Positions 1 to 7,227 of a DNA stretch of 40,000 nt are shown here, piece after piece. The stretch is from Phycisphaerae bacterium (GTDB lineage: Bacteria > Planctomycetota > Phycisphaerae > Phycisphaerales > Phycisphaeraceae): the NCBI GenBank assembly GCA_030426385.1, contig JAUHYI010000040.1, forward strand, positions 1 through 40,000, written 5' to 3'. Position numbers and translations under genes: made by a program. Each line of letters opens with the position of its first letter. Position 1 is the first letter of the stretch. The notes beneath the pieces are model-generated. The model saw only the letters and a list, made by a program, of their open reading frames with translations, did not search any database and was not told where the DNA came from.

Positions 1-1382
1 GAGGGTGGGGGGGATAGGAAGAGGGATTGGGTGTTGTCGGTGATTTGGCGTTGTTCGAGTCGGCGGATGAGGTCGCGGAAGGTGGGCAGGCGGGGGTCGT
101 CGCCGGGCATGGTGTTGGCCGCCTGTTTGACGGTTTCGAGGGCCGCGGTCCAATTCTGTTCGCGAACAAATTGGTTGGCCTGGGCGATCAATTCGATGGC
201 AGGATCAGGTTTGGGCGGTGGGGGTGGCGGCGGTGGGCTGTAAGTGGGGCGCGAGGTCTGCGTGTTAGTGGGAGGGACAGGGGTGGCATCGGAAGCGATG
301 TCAGCATCCGTGTTCGAATCGTCGATTGGGGTAGTGGGGGGCGCGGCCTGCGGGGTTGAAGTGGTTGCGGGGGCATGTGCGGGGGCATGTGGGGGGGCGT
401 GTGGGGGGTCGTACATGCCGTTGACGAGTGTCCAGAGCAGGGTGACGATCGCGAAGCCGAGGACGATGAGGATGAAAGCGATGGCAAGCCAGATGAGGGT
501 GAGCACGCGGGCGCGTTTGCGTCTCTGGATGCGTCGGCGGAAGCGATGGGTATCGATGTCGACGCTGTCCGAATCGAATGCATCAACCACATCAACCGCG
601 CCAGCCATATTCGTCGCGTTGGCAATGTTAGCCTCTACGAGCATGTCATCGAATTCGTCCGCGGTGATTTCCGCGAGCGTGTTATCCCGTTCGTCGGGAG
701 CAAGATTGGGCGGGCTCAGCAGCGTGTCGTCGTCGGAGAGATCAGCGTCATGCGTGTGGGTGGTGTCGTCGTGATCGGTGGGTTCAGAGGATGACGTTGA
801 CGCTAAGCCGCGAGCGGTGTGTGGTGTGGGGGAGTGGGGGGGGGTCGCGATGCGTTGTTGTTCAGCGGTGAGGCGTTGTTGGGCTTCGGTGACGTCGTCG
901 TCGGTGGCATAGGTGAGGCCGAGCTGGTCGCGGTCAGCCTCGATATCGAACGAGGCATCGCAATGGGGGCAGCGTTCGAGCGGGTTGGCGGTTTGGTCCT
1001 GGTTGTCCGGTGATGCCGGGGCCGTGGTGGAGGAATTGTGGGGGGGCAAGTGGGGGGGAAAGTGGGCGGCGCAGGCGTGGCATCGTCCGACGAGGTGGGC
1101 CACGCCGGGTGTGTTGCGGGCGATGGACCAGAACTGGTGAGTGGTCGGGCCGCGTAGGATTGAATTGGGTTTGATTCGGCCGGCAGCGATGAGTTGTTTG
1201 AGCGTGTCGTAACTGAACCCGGGCCTGAAGGGATGTTTGGGATCGCGAAGGAACCAAGGCCCCATGGCAATCTGCGTGGCCATGCGTGAAAGCGGTTCGA
1301 AGAGGCCGAGGCATTTAGCGCAGCGATCGCTGGGCGTTTGGACGTGGCCGCAATAAGGACAGAGGATGTAACGAGGTGCCAT
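1..1382 (-). CDS. Zinc-ribbon/GYF-like membrane protein, C-terminus beyond left edge
   Basis: Function is unknown. The frame is open for 460 codons from ATG at 1382 to the window edge. Residues 8-11 (CPYC) and 21-24 (CAKC) form an N-terminal zinc-ribbon pattern. It is followed by a segment of about 60 residues beginning GPWFLRD and containing LIAAGRI, which resembles a GYF_2-type module. A second pair of Cys motifs (CHAC, CPHC) follows. After an acidic, disordered stretch, a basic run (RRRIQRRKR) precedes one hydrophobic helix starting LTLIWLAIAF. Beyond the helix come a Pro-rich linker and a helical region containing AANQFV-like and AALETVKQAA segments, perhaps TPR-like. Two linkers (PPHLPPH and PPHAPPHAPAH) are encoded by the window's G-run repeat read on the C-rich strand. 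It is probably a membrane-anchored scaffold or sensor (inference). It is transcribed divergently from the PpiC-like gene. Confidence 0.8.
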   Translation of the reverse strand, partial: MAPRYILCPYCGHVQTPSDRCAKCLGLFEPLSRMATQIAMGPWFLRDPKHPFRPGFSYDTLKQLIAAGRIKPNSILRGPTTHQFWSIARNTPGVAHLVGRCHACAAHFPPHLPPHNSSTTAPASPDNQDQTANPLERCPHCDASFDIEADRDQLGLTYATDDDVTEAQQRLTAEQQRIATPPHSPTPHTARGLASTSSSEPTDHDDTTHTHDADLSDDDTLLSPPNLAPDERDNTLAEITADEFDDMLVEANIANATNMAGAVDVVDAFDSDSVDIDTHRFRRRIQRRKRARVLTLIWLAIAFILIVLGFAIVTLLWTLVNGMYDPPHAPPHAPAHAPATTSTPQAAPPTTPIDDSNTDADIASDATPVPPTNTQTSRPTYSPPPPPPPPKPDPAIELIAQANQFVREQNWTAALETVKQAANTMPGDDPRLPTFRDLIRRLEQRQITDNTQSLFLSPPP

Positions 1383-1413
1383 GGCGGGGTTGGTTAAGCG
1401 TTAAGAGTCAGAA

Positions 1414-1440
1414 GTTAAAAGTTAAAAGTTAAAAGTTAAT
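1414..1440 (+). repeat. GTTAAAA tandem heptamers (3 copies plus partial)
   Basis: Three exact GTTAAAA units and a degenerate fourth lie upstream of the minus-strand gene, in the spacer between divergent genes. The same heptamer recurs in seven other spacers, always in this orientation. No promoter is obvious in it. Confidence 0.9.
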
Positions 1441-1500
1441 AGTGAGGAGTTCAGAGTTAGGAGCGATCTATTCATGAAGGCTACGAAGGCAAGTAGGGTT

Positions 1501-1542
1501 CACCAGGGGAAAGTGTGGGGGGTGGGGGGGGTGGGTTTTGAC
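1501..1542 (+). repeat. G-run repeat module
   Basis: The sequence reads CAGGGGAAAGTGTGGGGGG and continues with further G-runs. It is one intergenic copy of the GGGGAAA-GTGGGGGG module and lies about 30 bases upstream of the PpiC-like gene. It contains four or more runs of three or more G within short distance, so it could form a G-quadruplex. Confidence 0.8.
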
Positions 1543-1572
1543 AGGTTGGTTTTGCAGGCGTAGCGTGATGGC

Positions 1573-2631
1573 ATGAATGGTTCTATTTTGAAAAAGCAGT
1601 TTAACAGGCGGACGGCCATGCTGGTGAGAGGGAGTCGATTTGGTGGTCGGGGTTGCGTGATGGTAGCCGTGGTCATGGCATGGGGTGTGTGGTGCGCGTG
1701 GGGTAGTGGGCCGGAGGTGGCACGTGCGGAACAGCCAGGGAATGCCGGTGGCATGGTTGGGGCTGGGGCAGAGACCGAGGACAACGCGGGCGGTGGTGTG
1801 GTGGCGGTGGTGGATGGGAAAGCGGTGAAGTTGTCCGCATTGCGAGAGCGTTTGTTTGAAGCGGTGGGCGGTGAAATTTTGGCCGAATATGTGATTGATC
1901 AACAATTGGAAAAGCGATTGGCCTCGGAAAAAATGCCGATCACACGGCCGATGATCGATCGGGAAAAGCGCATCATTCTGGAATCGTTGGCCGACGATGC
2001 GAACGAATCAGCCCGCCTGCTGCGGGTGTTGCGGGTCCGACGGGGTCTGGGCGAGACGCGGTACGCGGCATTGCTCAGGCGTAATGCAGGGCTGCGGGCG
2101 TTGGTATTTGACCAGGTCAAGGTCACAGAGGTGCAGGTGGAGCAGGCGTTCGCGTTGCGGTATGGTCCCAGGTATGCCTCGCGATTGATATTGGTCGGAA
2201 CGTTGGCCGAGGCGGAGGCGGCGCTGGCCGCCGTCGAGTCGGCCGAGACATTCGGCGAAGTGGCGGCGACGCATAGTCTGGATGTGACGCGGGAAGTGGG
2301 CGGTAAACTGCCAGCCATCAGTGGGGCAGATCCGGAATATCCGGACGCGGTGCGGGATGCGTTGGCCGCGATGGGTGAAGGCCAGGTGAGTCCGCCGATC
2401 GCGTTGGACAGTGGTTTTGCGATTGTAAAACTGGAGCGAAAAATACCGGGGAAGGACGTACAATTAGCCGATGTCAAAGAGCAGCTGGTGCGTGAGATTC
2501 AACGGCGTAGCGAACGGGTACTGATGGAAAAGTTGGCCGGCGAGCTGATCCGTGAGGCGAATGTGGTGGCGATGAGCGAAGCGCTCAAGCAAGGGTGGGA
2601 CCGCCAGCGTGCCACGGTGGCTCAGCCGTGA
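1573..2631 (+). CDS. PpiC/SurA-like peptidyl-prolyl isomerase, exported
   Basis: Likely periplasmic foldase of the parvulin class. An N-terminal hydrophobic segment (VMVAVVMAWGVWCAWG) followed by VARAEQ looks like a signal peptide. A SurA_N-like helical region follows, beginning VVAVVDGKAVKLSALRERLF and containing LAEYVIDQQLEKRLA. From about residue 195 there is a PpiC-type domain with ASRLILVGTLAEAEAA, FGEVAATHS, GGKLP and the PPIALDSGFAIVKLE strand. The C-terminus is the usual amphipathic helix. The length of 352 aa is normal for the family. ATG at 1573 gives the longest form. ATG at 1618, preceded by AGGCGGACGGCC, would give a more typical signal peptide and is a good alternative. The gene stands alone, and the nearest gene on the same strand is 270 bases downstream. 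Confidence 0.8.
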   Translation: MNGSILKKQFNRRTAMLVRGSRFGGRGCVMVAVVMAWGVWCAWGSGPEVARAEQPGNAGGMVGAGAETEDNAGGGVVAVVDGKAVKLSALRERLFEAVGGEILAEYVIDQQLEKRLASEKMPITRPMIDREKRIILESLADDANESARLLRVLRVRRGLGETRYAALLRRNAGLRALVFDQVKVTEVQVEQAFALRYGPRYASRLILVGTLAEAEAALAAVESAETFGEVAATHSLDVTREVGGKLPAISGADPEYPDAVRDALAAMGEGQVSPPIALDSGFAIVKLERKIPGKDVQLADVKEQLVREIQRRSERVLMEKLAGELIREANVVAMSEALKQGWDRQRATVAQP

Positions 2632-2901
2632 GGCGAATTTCGGATTTCGAATTTTGATTTCGGATTTCGTTTTTTTTGGGAATCGCGACGAATGTGGCGA
2701 GCAGACCCGACGAGATATTGAGATAATGGCCAAGCCGGTGGGGATCGAGCGACACGAGGGCGGTAAAGTGGGGTGGCAGTGGGGGTAAGAAGGGGGCAAG
2801 AAGGGGCAGAAGGCAACAACGCGAACAAATAGCGCAGAGAAAACGTGGGGGGGTAATAGGATGGAAGTGACGGCTTGTCGGTCGTTCTCAAAGAGTGCAT
2901 T
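2632..2901. repeat. Intergenic spacer with TTTCGGATTTCG and G-run repeats
   Basis: The first 40 bases hold three degenerate TTTCGGATTTCGAATTT-like units. Around 2767-2800 and 2843-2853 there are G-run modules (CAGTGGGGGTAAG, AAACGTGGGGGGG). The string AAATAGCGCAGAGAAAA at 2827-2843 is repeated at 4479-4495, in both cases just before a G-run. No gene or clear terminator is seen. Confidence 0.7.
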
Positions 2902-4104
2902 ATGAAAATTGAAGTAGCTAATCGGATAGAACGGTTGCCCCCATATGTGTTGGGGCGTTTGAAGCAGATGATTTACGATCGTCGTCGGGCGGGCGCGGAT
3001 GTGATCGATCTGAACATGGGTAACCCAACGGATGCGCCGCCTGATGCGGTGGTTGATAAGCTGCGCGATGCGGTGCTGGATCCGCGGAACAGTCGGTATT
3101 CGGTGAGCAAAGGCGTCAACAATCTGCGGCGCGATATGGCGTTGAAATACAAACGCAATTGGGGCGTGGAGCTTGATCCGGAAACCGAAGTGGTGGCAAC
3201 GATCGGAAGCAAGGAAGGATTCAGCCACATGTGTTTGGCCCTGATGGGGCCGGGCGATATCGCGGTGGTGGCCGACCCTGCGTTTCAGATTCACACCTAT
3301 GCCGTGGTGTTGGCCGGCGCCAGTACGGTGAGCGTGCCATTGGGTAATGATGATGCGTTTTTGGCGCGGATCGATCATGTGTTGGATACGTTGACGCCTC
3401 GGCCGAAGGTGGTGGTGCTCAACTATCCGCATAACCCGACGACGCTGACAGTGGATCCCGATTTTTTCGATAAGGTCGTGACGATCGCCCGTCGGCATGA
3501 AGTCATGATCCTGCACGATTTTGCCTACGGCGAAACGTGTTTTGATGGCTATAAAGCACCGAGCTATTTGCAGGCCGATGGAGCCAAGGAATTCGGCGTG
3601 GAGTTCAGCACGTTGAGCAAGCCCTACAACATGGCGGGGTGGCGCATCGGTTTTTGCTGTGGCAATGCCGCGATGTGCAATGCGTTGGCGACGATCAAAG
3701 GGTACTACGATTACGGCATTTTCCAGGCCGTGCAGATCGCCGCGATCATCGCGATGCGCGAAGGCGACAAGCATATCGAAGCGCAGGCCAAAAAATATGG
3801 CGAACGACGCGACATCCTGGTCAAAGGTTTGGAAAAACTAGGGTGGCAAGTTGATAATCCACGAGCCACGATGTTTGTATGGGTGAAAGTCAGTGCAGAA
3901 CATCTGGCCCGCTACAACGGTTCGTCGAATGATTTTTGTTTGGCGATGGTGGAAGAAGCGGAAGTGGCAATGACGCCCGGAGCTGCATTCGGTGCAGGCG
4001 GTGAAGGGTATGTGCGTATGGCGCTGGTCGAAAACGAACAGCGAATTCGTCAGGCCCTGCGAAATTTAGAACGCGTGCTGAAGTCGCCTGCGGTGGTGGT
4101 TTAA
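2902..4104 (+). CDS. alaC: AlaC-type class I aminotransferase
   Basis: PLP-dependent fold type I aminotransferase, closest by eye to E. coli AlaC (glutamate-pyruvate transaminase). Shared landmarks are RIERLPPYV at the N-terminus, IDLNMGNPTD, TIGSKEG, NYPHNPT, HDFAYG, the active-site block STLSKPYNMAGWRIGF with the Schiff-base Lys at residue 240, and ALVENEQRIRQA near the C-terminus. Its likely role is alanine synthesis from pyruvate and glutamate. The closely related LL-diaminopimelate aminotransferases are less likely, but substrate cannot be fixed from sequence. The start was placed at ATG 2902 because family similarity begins at IERLPPY; the length is then 400 aa, close to the family. A weak AAAGAG lies 8 bases upstream. 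The gene is monocistronic and ends before a heptamer array. Confidence 0.9.
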   Translation: MKIEVANRIERLPPYVLGRLKQMIYDRRRAGADVIDLNMGNPTDAPPDAVVDKLRDAVLDPRNSRYSVSKGVNNLRRDMALKYKRNWGVELDPETEVVATIGSKEGFSHMCLALMGPGDIAVVADPAFQIHTYAVVLAGASTVSVPLGNDDAFLARIDHVLDTLTPRPKVVVLNYPHNPTTLTVDPDFFDKVVTIARRHEVMILHDFAYGETCFDGYKAPSYLQADGAKEFGVEFSTLSKPYNMAGWRIGFCCGNAAMCNALATIKGYYDYGIFQAVQIAAIIAMREGDKHIEAQAKKYGERRDILVKGLEKLGWQVDNPRATMFVWVKVSAEHLARYNGSSNDFCLAMVEEAEVAMTPGAAFGAGGEGYVRMALVENEQRIRQALRNLERVLKSPAVVV

Positions 4105-4117
4105 GATTCGTTAGAAA

Positions 4118-4142
4118 GTTAAAAGTTAAAAGTTAAAAGTTA
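4118..4142 (+). repeat. GTTAAAA tandem heptamers
   Basis: Three complete copies and a partial one lie 13 bases after the alaC stop codon, in the same orientation as all other copies in the window. Confidence 0.9.
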
Positions 4143-4394
4143 CTAACAATAAACCACGCGCGTGATTATTCGTGGGATTCATAGTAGCCCCCGGTGAATA
4201 CCGGGGGTTGATGCGAGAGTAAATTTTAGAGCGTGCGAATTTTTAGCGGGATTGGCATTAAACGTCTTGCATAATTTCTGACCTGATAACATTCACACTG
4301 GACTGGTCACTTAAGTGACAAGTCCGGATTGCGATGCGGTCACCAATGACGCAAAACGCTCAAAACGTTAAAAGTGGGTAAGGGGGTTGGAAAT
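4143..4394. other. Spacer with two hairpins, one a 26-bp near-perfect palindrome
   Basis: No gene is seen. Positions 4185-4209 can pair as AGCCCCCGGTGAATACCGGGGGTT, a strong stem with a short loop. Positions 4300-4325 form a 26-bp palindrome (GGACTGGTCACTT followed by AAGTGACAAGTCC, one mismatch), which could be a dimeric-regulator operator or part of a repeat. GGGATTGGCATTA at about 4247-4259 resembles the right end of the palindromic element at 22.9 kb. Confidence 0.6.
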
Positions 4395-4435
4395 ACATAA
4401 AAAAACCGGCACATGATGTGTCGGTTTTTTTATGT
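4395..4435. terminator. Bidirectional intrinsic terminator between alaC and rpsR
   Basis: The sequence runs ACATAAAAAAACCGGCACA, loop TGA, then the complementary arm ending CGGTTTTTTTATGT. The stem has an A-tract on its left and a T-tract on its right, so it can terminate transcription from both strands. It serves the converging alaC (plus) and rpsR (minus) genes. Confidence 0.88.
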
Positions 4436-4447
4436 GTATTTTTTTGC

Positions 4448-4520
4448 CGCGCTAAGCTGCATACCGCAAGGGTGCAATAAATAGCGCAGAGAAAATGTGG
4501 TGTGGTGGGGGGGAGTGGGG
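4448..4520 (+). repeat. Degenerate GCTAAGC module plus G-run repeat
   Basis: CGCTAAGCTGCATACCGCAAGG is a diverged copy of the GCTAAGCCGCAAGCGGC module. It is followed by AAATAGCGCAGAGAAAA and a G-run block that ends four bases before the rpsR stop codon. Confidence 0.65.
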
Positions 4521-4523
4521 GGG

Positions 4524-4763
4524 CTAGAGGGTGGCGCTGGTGAAGGGGAGCAGTGCCATGTGGCGGGCGCGTTTGATGGCCTGGGCGACGATGCGTTGCT
4601 CGTGGCTGTTGAGGCTGGTGCGCTTGCGCGACTGGATTTTACCGTTAGGGGTGAGCATACGGCGAAGGTCGTCAGCCATTTTGTAGTCGACGAAGAGGGT
4701 GCCGTTGCTGGAGGTGAAAGTCACCTGAGTGCGAGGAGCGCCGAAGCGATTGAATTCTGCCAT
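4524..4763 (-). CDS. rpsR: Ribosomal protein bS18
   Basis: Small-subunit protein bS18, which binds with bS6 to the platform of the 30S subunit. The family signature is clear in the C-terminal half: GKIQSRKRTSLNSHEQR, then AQAIKRARHMALLPFT. The length of 79 aa is normal. ATG at 4763 was chosen because AGGA lies about nine bases upstream and similarity starts there; the open frame extends further upstream without homology. rpsR usually sits with rpsF and rplI. Here it stands alone between repeat-rich spacers, with the 4395-4435 hairpin as its terminator. Confidence 0.95.
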   Translation of the reverse strand: MAEFNRFGAPRTQVTFTSSNGTLFVDYKMADDLRRMLTPNGKIQSRKRTSLNSHEQRIVAQAIKRARHMALLPFTSATL

Positions 4764-4870
4764 GATTTGTTTTCCTGTCTTCCCCAAAGCGTTGCCAATT
4801 GGGGCCGTCGTGGTTTTTGGAATAGCCCGGACACACGGGAACGGGCGACGGGGTCGAGCCAAGCATTATA

Positions 4871-5285
4871 GCGAAGACCCGCAGTGATTGGCAAACGTGT
4901 CATTGGCAGCACTGGGGGCAGCGCTGGGCCGAAGATGACGATCAGCGAATTGGGGGCGTGGTGGGGGGTGTGGTTTGGGCGTGTGCGGAGGGAATGCGGG
5001 AGGGAATGCTGGGGGAATGCTGGGGGGATGCGGGGGGAATGCGGGGGGAATGTGGGGGGGCGCTTGTCGTGGGGGTTTGGGGTGAGTAGAATGCTCGGCT
5101 CCGCATAGACAGGCGATTTTGAGTGATGCGGTGTTGTGAAAGCCATTTGCAGGGGCATGAGGGTCAGGTTGGGAGAGTTGGTGGGGAGTGTGGGGGGATG
5201 TGCGGGGGGCGGGTGTTGGTGTCACGCTTAAATCAGGGCTGACATGCTATAAACATCTGACACAGCACGATTTAGTCGCAATGAC
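4871..5285. repeat. Spacer dominated by G-run repeats
   Basis: Between rpsR and the DksA-like gene there is no convincing gene. Positions 4955-5065 hold at least six units of GGGGGAATGC/GGGGGGATGC type, an almost tandem array. Positions 5180-5216 hold further GTGTGGGGGGATGTG units. Open frames here are Pro-rich by-products of the C-rich strand. The array would give many G-quadruplex candidates on the plus strand. Confidence 0.75.
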
Positions 5286-5296
5286 GGAGACCGGCG

Positions 5297-6340
5297 TTGG
5301 CTAAGAAAACCACCACAAAGAGCAAGACGAGCAAGAAGTCAGCGGCGAAGACGGCGTCGAAATCCGGCACGAAATCTTCGGCAAGAGGCACGTCAGCCAA
5401 CACGTCAGCCAAGACGGGTAAATCGTCTAAAACGTCCAAATCTTCGGCGAAAACATCTAAGGCTAAGACGACTAAGTCAGCTAAGTCCACGAAAGCGGCT
5501 AAGGCTTCGAGGTCTAAGTCGTCGTCTCAAACGACAAAGGTGAGTAAGAAGAAGGCGGGCAAAGTCAGCAAAACTAAAGCTACCAAAGGCAAAGCCACGA
5601 AGGCTAATGCCACCAAAGCCAAAGCCACGAAAGCCGCGAAGGTGACGAAGAAGAAAGTGGCCAAGAAGCCTGCGGGCAAGAAAAAGGTCACCAAAGTCGC
5701 CAAAGTCGCCAAAATTGCCAAGAGTGCGGGCAAGTCCGCCAAAGTCACCAAGTCAGCGAAGACAACCAAAGCGGCCAAAGTGACTAAAGAGACTAAGACG
5801 ACAAAATCTACGACGAAGAAAAAAACCGTGAGCGCGGCGAGTCGTGCGTTGAGTTCGGGCCCGAAGTCAGCTTCGGGTCGACCCAGCCATGGCACGTTGT
5901 CATCAGCCAAAGTTGAGTCGTTGATTCCTGACGAGCCGTTGACCGAAGCCCAACTGCGTAAAGCCAAGTCCGGCCTATCGAAAAAAGAACTGGCAGACTA
6001 TCGCCAGGCGTTACTGGAAAAACGCGCAGACCTGTTGGGTGATGTGGAGTCGTTGGACAAATCGCGCAACAATTCCGGCGGCGATCTGTCACACATGCCG
6101 TTGCATATGGCGGATGTGGGTTCGGATAATTACGAACAAGAATTTACCCTCGGGCTGGTCGAGTCGGAACGGCGCATGCTCAACGAAATCAATGACGCGC
6201 TGGAACGAATGTTGAAAAACTATTACGGCGTGTGCATCGAATCAGGTCGGCCGATCGGTAAAGCACGTTTGGATATTCAGCCGTGGGCGAAGTATTGCAT
6301 CGAAGTGGTGCGTGAACGCGAGCGCAATGGTCGGTATTAA
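5297..6340 (+). CDS. DksA/TraR-like protein with histone H1-like tail
   Basis: The protein has two parts. Residues 1 to about 200 are almost only Lys, Ala, Ser and Thr in KAAK, TKAAK and SAK units, like histone H1 tails, and probably bind nucleic acid. Residues of about 205-347 resemble DksA/TraR or YteA proteins: a coiled coil from LSKKELADYRQALLEKRADL, the segment HMADVGSDNYEQEF, a second helix, then YGVCIESGRPIGKARL. The C4 zinc finger is reduced: only the Cys of YGVC and of KYC remain, so zinc may not be bound. TTG at 5297 is the start: GGAG lies seven bases upstream and MAKKTT reads directly from it. Such fusions are seen in planctomycetes (general knowledge). A role in transcription or nucleoid organisation is inferred. 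Confidence 0.85.
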   Translation: MAKKTTTKSKTSKKSAAKTASKSGTKSSARGTSANTSAKTGKSSKTSKSSAKTSKAKTTKSAKSTKAAKASRSKSSSQTTKVSKKKAGKVSKTKATKGKATKANATKAKATKAAKVTKKKVAKKPAGKKKVTKVAKVAKIAKSAGKSAKVTKSAKTTKAAKVTKETKTTKSTTKKKTVSAASRALSSGPKSASGRPSHGTLSSAKVESLIPDEPLTEAQLRKAKSGLSKKELADYRQALLEKRADLLGDVESLDKSRNNSGGDLSHMPLHMADVGSDNYEQEFTLGLVESERRMLNEINDALERMLKNYYGVCIESGRPIGKARLDIQPWAKYCIEVVRERERNGRY

Positions 6341-6345
6341 AATTC

Positions 6346-6394
6346 GTTAAAAGTTAAAAGTTAAAAGTTAAAAGTTAAAAGTTAAAAGTTAAAA
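6346..6394 (+). repeat. GTTAAAA array, seven exact copies
   Basis: This is the longest heptamer array in the window, with seven perfect units beginning six bases after the DksA-like stop codon. Seven is not a multiple of three, so the array carries TAA in all plus-strand frames and TAA-type stops on the minus strand too; it cannot be coding. Confidence 0.95.
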
Positions 6395-6447
6395 GTCAGA
6401 AATGGTCGTGGGTGAGTTGGGATTACTGTTTAAAGTTTGTGATACCC

Positions 6448-7227
6448 ATGGGAACGAAACCTAGTGCGACACAGGGAAAGTTGGTAGAGGAGGGGCCACA
6501 AGCGGGTGGTGATGGTGTGGGGGGTGTGAGCGCTAAGCCGCAAGCAGCGGGAGCGTGCGAAGGGGAGATGATTGCAGGGAAAAATGCTGGCGGAAACGTG
6601 GGGAAAAACGTGGGGAAAAATGTGGGGGGGCAAGTGGGGGGGCGGGCAGGTCGGTCAAGGGGGGCGTGGGTTGTGTTTCTGGTGGTGTTGGGGGTGGTGC
6701 TGGGGTCGGATTTAATCGTGAAATCGTGGTCGTTTGCGACGGTGGCCGATGAGCCGGTGTCGATGGCGATGGTGCGTGCCAATGAGCCGGGCGCGATCGG
6801 CTATCACGAGCCGGTGGTATGTGTGCCGGGTATTTTGGCATTGCATCTGACGGTGAATCGGGGCGCGGTTTTTGGATTGGGTGACGGATCGCAATGGTTG
6901 TTCATCGCGGTGAGTGTGATCGCGGTGGTGGTGGTGGTGCGCGTGTTCTGGGTGAGCCCTGCGACGTTGTGGTTGTATCACGCGGGGCTGGGCATGTTGC
7001 TCGGCGGGGCGTTGGGAAACATGTACGACCGTCTGCGATTCATGGCTGTGCGTGATATGTTTTTTCTATTCCCGGATGTGCGTTTGCCGTTCGGTTGGCA
7101 TTGGCCGGGCGGGAACGATTTGTTGTATCCGTGGATTTTCAACGTGGCGGATGTGGCGTTACTGGTGGGCGTGTTGTTGCTGTTTGTGATCAGTTGGCGT
7201 CGCAATGCGCCACAAGTTTCGCAATGA
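6448..7227 (+). CDS. lspA: Lipoprotein signal peptidase (signal peptidase II) with repeat-derived N-terminus
   Basis: Aspartic protease of the inner membrane that cleaves prolipoprotein signal peptides. Family motifs are present: VLGSDLIVKSW in helix 1, LTVNRGAVFGLG, the catalytic Asp194 in GNMYDRL, and Asp235 in FNVADVALLVG. Four hydrophobic helices are visible. The protein is 259 aa, against about 160 usual. The excess is an N-terminal extension (residues 1-71), of which about 22-69 read through a GCTAAGCCGCAAG module and several G-run modules, giving GNVGKNVGKNVGGQVGG. ATG at 6448 is the first ATG; GTG at 6412 is possible. Its 3' end overlaps the converging glutamine amidotransferase by 38 bases. 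Substrates could include the lipoproteins at 29.1 and 36.5 kb. Confidence 0.92.
   Translation: MGTKPSATQGKLVEEGPQAGGDGVGGVSAKPQAAGACEGEMIAGKNAGGNVGKNVGKNVGGQVGGRAGRSRGAWVVFLVVLGVVLGSDLIVKSWSFATVADEPVSMAMVRANEPGAIGYHEPVVCVPGILALHLTVNRGAVFGLGDGSQWLFIAVSVIAVVVVVRVFWVSPATLWLYHAGLGMLLGGALGNMYDRLRFMAVRDMFFLFPDVRLPFGWHWPGGNDLLYPWIFNVADVALLVGVLLLFVISWRRNAPQVSQ

Noticed and set aside
4866..5225. Pro-rich minus-strand open frame of 119 codons
   Set aside because: It only reads the C-rich strand of the G-run array, with no ribosome-binding site and no family features.
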